Assembly: GCA_934097105.1 (NCBI GenBank) | Contig: CAKONI010000007.1 | Location: 1-37,171, forward strand | Source: an uncultured Bacilli bacterium | Lineage (GTDB): Bacteria; Bacillota_I; Bacilli_A; RF39; UBA660 | Direction of reading: 5' to 3' | DNA length: 37,171 nucleotides | In this document: one piece after another, positions 31,512-37,171 of the stretch | Layout of the letters: every line of letters starts with the position of its first letter | Position numbering within the stretch: position 1 is the stretch's first letter | The notes under the pieces: generated by a model | What the model saw: the letters and a program-made list of their open reading frames with translations, nothing else | Database searches by the model: none | Told to the model about the DNA's origin: nothing | Program-made: the position numbers and the translations under genes

Positions 31512-32684
31512 TTACTCCATATTTTGTAGTCCTGGTTGGTCGTGGCTTTCTAGATATTTTAGGGTTGCTCCACCTCCGGTTGATGCGAATGTTATGTCTT
31601 TTGTGTAGTCTAGTAAGTTTGCGCAGCCTACTATGTCTCCGCCTCCTAGGATTACTGTTTCTACGTTATCTTTTAAATATTTTAGTATTTCTTCGGTTCC
31701 GTATCTAAATTTTTTATATTCATAGGCTCCGAGTGGTCCGTTCCAAAATACTGTGTTGGTATTTTTTAGAATTGATTTAAATTCTTTTATTGTGTTGTCT
31801 CCGATATCTAGGCCTATGAAGTTTTTTGGTATTTGGTCTATGTCTTGAAGTATTACACTGCTATCTTCGTTTATTTCATATGAACCGTATAAATCAGTTG
31901 GTAAAATTATTCTGTTTTCGTAGTGTTTTAATAGGTTCTTACAGTATTCTATTTCCTCTTCTTCATATAGTGAGGCTCCTATGTTATGGCCTTTGGCTTT
32001 TAGAAATGTGAATGCCATTGCGCCGCCGATTAGGATGTAGTCTGCTTGTTTTATTAGGGTTTTTATTACTCCGATTTTGTCTTTTATTTTTGATCCGCCC
32101 ATTATAACTACGTATGGTCTTTTTGGGTTGTCTAGTAGATTTAAACCATTTAGTTCTTTTTCTACTAAGAAGCCTATGGCGCTTTCTAAATGAGTTGCTA
32201 TTCCATAATTTGAGGCATGTTTTCTATGGATGGTTGCAAAGGCGTCATTTATGAAAATATCTCCTAGTTTTGCCCAGTTTTTGCTTAGTTTTGGATCACA
32301 GCCACTTTCTTTGTTTTGTTTTATGTCTTCATATCTGGTGTTTTGCATTAGTAGGGCGTTTCCATATGGAATTTGTTTTAGTTCTTTTTTTACTTTTTTA
32401 GGGTTTGTATCGTTTATGAATGATATTTTATCTTTTAATAGTTCTTTCATTTTTTTGTATACTATTTCCATGTTGTTTTTTTCTTTGTCTTTTTCTTCTT
32501 TTACTCTTCCTAAGTGGGACATGATTAGTAGTTTTGCTTTTTTATCTAGGATGTAGTTTATTGTTTTTAAACTTTCTTTTATTTTTGTGTCATCGATTAT
32601 TTTTCCATCTTTTATACTTACGTTTAAATCACATCTTAGGATTACTGTTTTGTTTTCTAAATTTAGATCTGTTACTTTTTTCAT
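31512..32684 (-). CDS. pgk: Phosphoglycerate kinase
   Basis: The 390-residue enzyme makes ATP from 1,3-bisphosphoglycerate. Motifs include VILRCDLNV (family RxDxNVP), LLIMSHLGR, NDAFATIHRKHAS, YVVIMGGSKIKDKIGVI, and FWNGPLGAYEY. The C-terminal GGGDIVGC and ASTGGGATLKYLE bind nucleotide. Length is normal. tpiA follows after four bases. The upstream neighbour is a Y-family polymerase. gapA and eno are not in this window. SD AAAGGAGGAA is strong. Confidence 0.95.
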   Translation of the reverse strand: MKKVTDLNLENKTVILRCDLNVSIKDGKIIDDTKIKESLKTINYILDKKAKLLIMSHLGRVKEEKDKEKNNMEIVYKKMKELLKDKISFINDTNPKKVKKELKQIPYGNALLMQNTRYEDIKQNKESGCDPKLSKNWAKLGDIFINDAFATIHRKHASNYGIATHLESAIGFLVEKELNGLNLLDNPKRPYVVIMGGSKIKDKIGVIKTLIKQADYILIGGAMAFTFLKAKGHNIGASLYEEEEIEYCKNLLKHYENRIILPTDLYGSYEINEDSSVILQDIDQIPKNFIGLDIGDNTIKEFKSILKNTNTVFWNGPLGAYEYKKFRYGTEEILKYLKDNVETVILGGGDIVGCANLLDYTKDITFASTGGGATLKYLESHDQPGLQNME

Positions 32685-32720
32685 ATTTAATTCCTCCTTT
32701 AGTATATTTACATCATAACT

Positions 32721-33908
32721 CTATTTTTCATTATTATCAATAAATGATGCTCTTTTTAATGCATTTTTTCCATATTTTTGATTTATTTCTTTTATTAGTT
32801 TGTCTATTTTGTCTGGTTCTTTTGGTGTTTCGAATAGTGATGTTTGATATGTTTTGTTTTCTTTTAAGTCGTCTAGACGGAGTCCTACGAGGCGGATTTT
32901 TCCTTCTTTATAGTATTCATTTAGTAATTCTTGGGCATATTTATATATTTCTTCGTAACTGTTTATTGGATTTTTTAACTTTTTTTGATGGGAGTATCTT
33001 TTGAAGTTGTTGTCTTTTAAAATTAGGCATACTACTTGGGCGTATTTTTCTTCTTTTTGGATTCTTTTTGATAGCATTTCTGATAGTGTTTTTAGGACTT
33101 TTTTTATTTCTTGTTTTGATGTTAAATCGTTTCCTAGGGTTATTTCGTTGCTTATTCCTTTGGGTACGCGTTTTTCGATGTTTACTTCTTCATTATCTAT
33201 TCCGTTTGCTATATCTATTAAGTATTTTGCTTGATTTTTGAAGATTTTCCTTAGGTTGTATTCATTTGCTTGGGCTAAATCTTTTATTTTTTTTATTCCT
33301 ATTTCTTTTAGTTTTTCTGAGGTTCTTTTTCCAACGGTGAATAATTCTTCGATGGGAAGTGGGTACATTTTTTCTTTTATTTCATAGTGATAAAGGGTGT
33401 GTACTTTGTCTGGTTTTTCGAAATCTGAGGCCATTTTTGCGCATAGTTTGTTGTTTGCTATTCCTATGTTTACTGTGAATCCTAGTTCTTTTTTTATTTT
33501 GCTTTTTAGATTTTCTGCGAATATTTTTTCGTCTTTGTATAGATTTTTTACTTTTGTATAATCTATGTAGCATTCGTCGATGGATGCTATTTCTATGTCT
33601 GGTGTGTATGTTTTTAGGAGATTAAATAATTTTTTGCTTTTTTCTTGGTACATTTGGTAGTTTGGTTTGTATATTTTTAAATTTGGACATTTTCTTTTTG
33701 CTTCGTAGATTGTTTCTGCGGTTTTTATTCCTTTTTTCTTTGCTAGGGGGCTTTTGGCTAGGACTATTCCTGATCGTTTTGTTGGATCTCCGGCGATTAT
33801 TGATTCGATTGTTCTTATGTCTATTTTATAGCCTTTTTCTAGGAGATCTGTTGCGGTCCATGATAAAAAAGCATTGTTTACATCTATGTGCATTATTATT
33901 CTATCCAT
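32721..33908 (-). CDS. dinB: Y-family DNA polymerase IV
   Basis: The 395-residue translesion polymerase has palm motif IMHIDVNNAFLSW (catalytic Asp near residue 8), second acidic motif IEIASIDECYIDYT, the fingers stretch GIVLAKSPLAKKKGIKTAE, and a little-finger domain after about 230. It resembles the Gram-positive DinB/UmuC-like group with NN after the first Asp. No beta-clamp motif check beyond QTSLFE near the end (YQTSLFETP), which fits a clamp-binding peptide. The promoter's -35 lies in a palindrome, suggesting control. pgk follows 36 bases later. Confidence 0.9.
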   Translation of the reverse strand: MDRIIMHIDVNNAFLSWTATDLLEKGYKIDIRTIESIIAGDPTKRSGIVLAKSPLAKKKGIKTAETIYEAKRKCPNLKIYKPNYQMYQEKSKKLFNLLKTYTPDIEIASIDECYIDYTKVKNLYKDEKIFAENLKSKIKKELGFTVNIGIANNKLCAKMASDFEKPDKVHTLYHYEIKEKMYPLPIEELFTVGKRTSEKLKEIGIKKIKDLAQANEYNLRKIFKNQAKYLIDIANGIDNEEVNIEKRVPKGISNEITLGNDLTSKQEIKKVLKTLSEMLSKRIQKEEKYAQVVCLILKDNNFKRYSHQKKLKNPINSYEEIYKYAQELLNEYYKEGKIRLVGLRLDDLKENKTYQTSLFETPKEPDKIDKLIKEINQKYGKNALKRASFIDNNEK

Positions 33909-33927
33909 ATTATACTCCTTTTATATT

Positions 33928-33956
33928 ATTATAGCAGGCAAATGAAAAAAGTACAA
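33928..33956 (-). promoter_or_regulatory. Promoter of the polymerase IV gene
   Basis: Minus strand TTGTAC (33956-33951), 17-base spacer, TATAAT (33933-33928). The -35 box is one arm of the palindrome GTACAAA-TG-TTTGTAC. Confidence 0.72.
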
Positions 33957-33970
33957 ACATTTGTACTTTT
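33945..33970 (-). terminator. frr terminator or operator palindrome
   Basis: AAAAAGTACAAA-TG-TTTGTACTTTTTT on the minus strand directly after the frr stop. It fits a terminator, though its two-base centre also suits a protein-binding dyad. Confidence 0.65.
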
Positions 33971-34515
33971 TATATTTCCATTAGATCTTTTTCTTTTTCC
34001 TTTGTGATGTCTTCAACTTTTTTATTGTATTCGTTTACTACTTCTTGAAGTTTTTCTACTATGTTTCTTTCTTCATCTTCTGGAAGATCATCTTTTTTTA
34101 TTATATCTATTATTTCTTTTCTGATATTTCTTATTGATATTCTTCCGTCTTCTGCATATTCTTTTACTTGTTTTACTAGTTCTTTTCTTCTTTCTTCAGT
34201 TAATGCTGGTATTGTGATAAATATAGTTTCTCCGTTGTTGTTTGGTGTTACTCCAAGGTTTGCTTCGAATATTGCTTTTTCTATTTGTGATAATAGTGTT
34301 TTGTCGAATGGTTTTATACTTATTTGTCTTGCTTCTGGTATAAATATTGTTGCTAGACCTTTTATTGGTGTTTTTGTACCGTAGTAGTCTATACTTACGT
34401 CATCTAGCATACTTGGATTTGCTCTTCCTGCACGTACAGATTTGAATCTTTCTTCTAATGATGCGATTGCTTTATCCATTTTTTCTTTTGCTAATGTTAA
34501 ATAATTATTGTTCAT
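33970..34515 (-). CDS. frr: Ribosome recycling factor
   Basis: The 181-residue protein releases ribosomes from mRNA after termination, together with EF-G. Family motifs: MDKAIASLEERFKSVRAGRANPSMLD, VDYYGTKTPI-like SIDYYGTKTPIKGLATI, and the C-terminal helix VVNEYNKKVEDITKEKEKDLMEI. Length is normal (about 185). SD AAAGGAGAG. It usually lies after pyrH in the rpsB-tsf-pyrH-frr cluster. Here tsf is 1.5 kb upstream with pyrH missing and a surface protein and an HD gene in between. Confidence 0.96.
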   Translation of the reverse strand: MNNNYLTLAKEKMDKAIASLEERFKSVRAGRANPSMLDDVSIDYYGTKTPIKGLATIFIPEARQISIKPFDKTLLSQIEKAIFEANLGVTPNNNGETIFITIPALTEERRKELVKQVKEYAEDGRISIRNIRKEIIDIIKKDDLPEDEERNIVEKLQEVVNEYNKKVEDITKEKEKDLMEI

Positions 34516-34553
34516 GTTTTTTCTCTCCTTTAGTTAATTATACTATATTTATT

Positions 34554-35402
34554 TTATTTTTGAAATACTTTGCTCTTTTTTGTTGCTAAAAATATACCTG
34601 CAATTAATATTACTGGAGTTAAATATAATAAATATTCTTTTAGTCCTGTTGTTGGATTTTGTGAGGTTTGTGCATTTGTTACTTGTTGGTTTTCTTGAGT
34701 GTTTTGATTAGTGCTTGTATTTGTTTTTGTATTTGTTTTAGTGCTTGATTTTGCACTTGTTTTACTTTTTTGATTATTTTCGGTTGTTGATGAATTGTTT
34801 TCTATTTTATTTATTTCTTCTTCTGTTAGTTTACTAAAGTCAACATTTTTAAATATGTCAACATGTCTTAATGTTTTGTCACTTGTTGCTTGAAAAATTT
34901 CTGGTAATGTTTCGCTTGATGTTCCGCCGTTTTCAACTTTGGTTGCATAAATTGTTACCAGATAACCTTTTCCTTTAGTTAACTCTGGTAGTGTTATTGC
35001 TGGGGTATCTGTTTTTGTAAATTCTTTCTTTATTGTATCTTCGCTTACTCTTTCTACTATTTCATAATAAAGTTCTGTTTTTTCATCTTCTTGGCCTTTA
35101 GTTTCTGATAGTTCCACAGCTTTTGTTATTTGAGCATCATTTATTTCTTTTATTCTATAGTAAATTGTATATCCATCATTCATCATTTTTTCTAAAGTGT
35201 TGTTTTCAATCATTTCTTTACTTTCTTTTGCTGCATCTTCGTCAGGTACCAGTATATCTAATACTTTTAGGAGTAATTCGTTTGTTTTTTCTATTACTCC
35301 GGGTAGTAAGTTTTCTCCATTGTATTCTTTTTCTTCTGCTTTTACTACAGTTATATTAATTGTTAATAATAATGTTAATAAAAATATTAATACCTTTTTC
35401 AT
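34554..35402 (-). CDS. Surface protein with NPTTG sorting signal
   Basis: The 282-residue protein has an N-terminal signal peptide (hydrophobic 4-16, cleavage likely near VKA-EE). An extracellular domain follows (about 22-200) with a fibronectin-like end (PAITLPELTKGKGYLVTIYA). Next is a Ser/Thr/Asn/Gln-rich spacer (about 205-245), then NPTTG (about 249-253), a membrane helix YLLYLTPVILIAGIFLAT and a basic tail KKSKVFQK. That is a cell-wall sorting signal of the NPxTG kind. A sortase is not in the window. Function of the domain is unknown. Promoter TTGACA-17-TAATAT precedes it. Confidence 0.82.
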   Translation of the reverse strand: MKKVLIFLLTLLLTINITVVKAEEKEYNGENLLPGVIEKTNELLLKVLDILVPDEDAAKESKEMIENNTLEKMMNDGYTIYYRIKEINDAQITKAVELSETKGQEDEKTELYYEIVERVSEDTIKKEFTKTDTPAITLPELTKGKGYLVTIYATKVENGGTSSETLPEIFQATSDKTLRHVDIFKNVDFSKLTEEEINKIENNSSTTENNQKSKTSAKSSTKTNTKTNTSTNQNTQENQQVTNAQTSQNPTTGLKEYLLYLTPVILIAGIFLATKKSKVFQK

Positions 35403-35419
35403 AATCCACCTCTAGTGTA

Positions 35420-35448
35420 ATATTAGTTTATTTGGTATCCTTTGTCAA
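35420..35448 (-). promoter_or_regulatory. Promoter of the NPTTG surface protein
   Basis: Minus strand TTGACA (35448-35443), 17-base spacer, TAATAT (35425-35420), about 18 bases before the start codon. Confidence 0.75.
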
Positions 35449-35451
35449 TCT

Positions 35452-36001
35452 TTATCTTTTTAATTTATGTAAATCTATGTCAACTTTTCTTTGTTCTTCT
35501 TTTAGTAAATCTACCATTTTTTGCAAATATTCTGCTCTTTTTTTATATGTTTTTGGATTGTGGGCGTAGGCGTCACAGTATTGTATTTTTAGAATTGTTT
35601 CTGCTTGTTTTTTGTTTTCCATTAGTGTTTCTTCGGTTAGTAATGTGTCGTGTTTTTCTATTAGCATGCAGACTTCTTCGATAAATTCTTTGTTATAGTT
35701 TAGTCTTTTTAGTATTTTTTGTGCTAATTCTTTTGATTTTTGTTCGTGGCCTTTGTAGTGTCTTATTCCATCTTTTTCTGCACATACATATGGTTTTCCT
35801 ATGTCATGAAGTAGAAGTACTAATCTTATTAGAAAATCATCTTCAGATACTTCTACTGCTTTTAAGGTGTGATTAAATACATCTAGATTATGATTGGGAT
35901 TTTTGTGATCGAAATTTATCATTGGTTTTATTTCTGGTATTAATATTAGTAGTTCTTCTAAATTATTTTGGATTTTTTCCTTTTAATAGTTCTTCTAACA
36001 T
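35452..36001 (-). pseudogene. HD-domain phosphohydrolase with an apparent frameshift
   Basis: From an internal ATG (35922) a 156-residue HD-domain protein can be read, with LLLHDIGKPYV and KGHEQKS as metal-site motifs. The homologous start lies further upstream: after SD AAGGAG, an ATG at 36001 opens MLEELLKGK, but this frame ends at a TAA after 12 codons. Reading A5 instead of A6 at 35973-35978 joins it to IQNNLEELLILIPEIKPMIN and on into the HD domain. So either the gene is broken, is restored by slippage, or the base count is an error. Family members act on nucleotides or tRNA ends; substrate unknown. Confidence 0.75.
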
Positions 36002-36013
36002 TTTTTTCTCCTT

Positions 36014-36039
36014 AAAAAAAGATTATCTTTTTGATAACC
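36014..36039 (-). terminator. Terminator of tsf
   Basis: GGTTATC-AAAAA-GATAATC then T7 on the minus strand, with one G-U pair. The SD of the HD gene follows at once. Confidence 0.78.
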
Positions 36040-36040
36040 T

Positions 36041-36919
36041 TTATTTCATTTGATTTGCTACTTCTTCAGCGAAGTTTTCGTTTCTTTTTTCCATTCCTTC
36101 GCCTACTTCGTATCTTGTCATGGAAATTAATTTTCCACCATTATTTTCTATGAATTTTCCTACTGTTTCTTTGTTTTCTGCTTTTATAAATATTTGATTT
36201 TCTAAACATACTTCTTCATAGAATTTTTTTACTTTTCCTACTAGGATTTGTTCTACTCTTTCTTCTGGTTTTCCTTCGTTTAGAAGTTGTTCTTTCATTA
36301 TTTCTTTTTCTTTTTCTAGAACTTCAGATGGTACTTCTTCTGGATTTAGATATTGTGGTCTCATTGCTGCGGCGTGCATTGCTACGTCTTTTGCTACATC
36401 CTCATTTGCACCTTCTAGTACTACTAATGTTGTAATTCTTCCTCCCATGTGAGAATAGATTCCGAATGTTTGGCTATCTGTTTTCTTTATTATTTCAAAT
36501 CTTCTGAAACTTAATTTTTCTCCAAGTTTTGCAGTTAAATTAATTATTGCTTCTTCAATTGTTTCGTTTGAGTCCGCTAATGTTAATTTGTTTGCTTCTT
36601 CGATTGTTTTTACATTTGAGTTTACTAAAGTATTCATTATTTGAGATACTAGTTTTTTGAATTCTTCATTTTTTGCAACGAAGTCTGTTTCTGAGTTAAC
36701 TTCTAAAATTACTGCGGAATTATCCATAGAGCTTGCTTGAGTTAATCCTTCTGCTGCAATTCTTGTTGCTTTTTTTGCTGCTTTTGAAATTCCTTTTTCT
36801 CTTAGCCATGTTATGGCATCGTCCATATTACCATTTGTTTCTTGTAATGCCTTTTTGCAGTCCATCATTCCTGCTCCTGTTTTTTCTCTTAAGGCTTTTA
36901 CGTCTTGAGCGCTAAACAT
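36041..36919 (-). CDS. tsf: Elongation factor Ts
   Basis: The 292-residue guanine-exchange factor for EF-Tu. The signature VKALREKTGAGMMDCKKALQ is at residues 7-26, then GISKAAKKATRIAAEGL, EVNSETDFVAKN (EF-Tu-binding), and HMGGRITTLVVLEG with MHAAAMRPQYL. Length is normal. SD AAGGAGG. It follows the gene for probable S2 after 15 bases, the conserved rpsB-tsf order, and ends in a terminator. Confidence 0.97.
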   Translation of the reverse strand: MFSAQDVKALREKTGAGMMDCKKALQETNGNMDDAITWLREKGISKAAKKATRIAAEGLTQASSMDNSAVILEVNSETDFVAKNEEFKKLVSQIMNTLVNSNVKTIEEANKLTLADSNETIEEAIINLTAKLGEKLSFRRFEIIKKTDSQTFGIYSHMGGRITTLVVLEGANEDVAKDVAMHAAAMRPQYLNPEEVPSEVLEKEKEIMKEQLLNEGKPEERVEQILVGKVKKFYEEVCLENQIFIKAENKETVGKFIENNGGKLISMTRYEVGEGMEKRNENFAEEVANQMK

Positions 36920-36934
36920 ATATCCTCCTTATTT

Positions 36935-37171
36935 TTAGTTATTTTTTATTGATTCGATTAATTCTGCTTTTTTCATTGTGCTATATCCTTTGATGTTTTT
37001 TTCTTTTGCTATTTTTTTTAATTCAGTTAAGTTTTTATCATCTAGATTTTCTTCTTTTGCTTCTTCTTTTTGTTCTTTTACTGGTGCTTTTGTTTCTTCT
37101 TGTATTTCAACTTTTTTGATTTCTTCCTTTTTTGGTTCTTCAGCTTTTACTTCTTTTTCTTCTTTTCTTGT
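36935..37171 (-). CDS. rpsB: Probable 30S ribosomal protein S2, C-terminal part (partial)
   Basis: The last 78 codons of a gene running off the right edge. The visible part is a long Glu/Lys-rich linker (EEKEVKAEEPKKEEIKKVE...). It ends with a small helical domain, NLTELKKIAKEKNIKGYSTM followed by KKAELIESI, typical of the Rho N-terminal (SAP-like) fold. None of the S2 core is in view. The rpsB call rests only on position directly before tsf; the extension itself is unusual for S2. It could instead be another protein with a Rho_N tail. Confidence 0.6.
   Translation of the reverse strand, partial: TRKEEKEVKAEEPKKEEIKKVEIQEETKAPVKEQKEEAKEENLDDKNLTELKKIAKEKNIKGYSTMKKAELIESIKNN

Noticed and set aside
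32685..32720. Promoter directly before pgk (TATACT)
   Set aside because: No acceptable -35 box at the right spacing; pgk may be read from further upstream.

Overview
The window looks like a piece of chromosome from a very AT-rich, low-GC Gram-positive bacterium of the class Bacilli, probably an uncultured gut lineage near Erysipelotrichia/RF39. This rests on the partial 16S rRNA, the extreme A/T codon bias, a ClpB without its N-terminal domain (as in Mycoplasma), a CIRCE element, c-di-AMP genes, and an endospore toolkit (Spo0A, CotE, a GerS/YdcC-like lipoprotein). The standard genetic code is used: TGG encodes Trp and TGA is a stop. Almost everything lies on the minus strand, co-directional with the rRNA; only a DUF378 gene and a decayed transposase are on the plus strand.

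Layout from left to right. 1-870: 5' part of a 16S rRNA gene and its leader with tandem promoters. 877-4010: DUF402 phosphatase, S41 protease and GerS-like lipoprotein. 4124-7953: DUF378 gene, cdaA-cdaR and glyA. 8023-9268: two small helical proteins and a kinase-fold protein. 9341-12630: clpB under CIRCE, a YjcZ-like peptide, tRNA-Ala, and rpsP-khpA. 12693-16340: membrane-anchored nuclease, cotE, miaB and an ankyrin-like protein. 16547-21880: an accessory stretch with a fused gene remnant, a tyrosine phosphatase, an alkaline-phosphatase-fold enzyme, two S51 peptidase paralogues plus a decayed third copy, a GNAT and a truncated ORF. About 21930-23100: a dead IS481-type insertion sequence. 23135-26076: pflB-pflA. 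26226-28999: AAA/DUF4143 ATPase coupled to gpmI. 29114-29851: a protein made of an internal duplication. 29939-32684: spo0A and pgk-tpiA. 32721-37171: Y-family polymerase, frr, a surface protein with an NPTTG sorting signal, an HD-domain gene with an apparent frameshift, tsf and the 3' end of probable rpsB.

Functional picture: the core genes describe a fermentative, glycolytic anaerobe (pgk, tpiA, gpmI, pyruvate formate-lyase) that keeps sporulation regulators. Genes are tightly packed: several pairs overlap as TAATG or ATGA, many terminator stems include the stop codon, and in two places a terminator arm appears to double as the -35 box of the next gene. No CRISPR array, prophage or obvious complete defence system was found. 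The most unusual content is the S51 peptidase/phosphatase stretch, the divergent triosephosphate isomerase, the HD-gene frameshift in an A6 run, and the chimeric remnant at 16547-16842.
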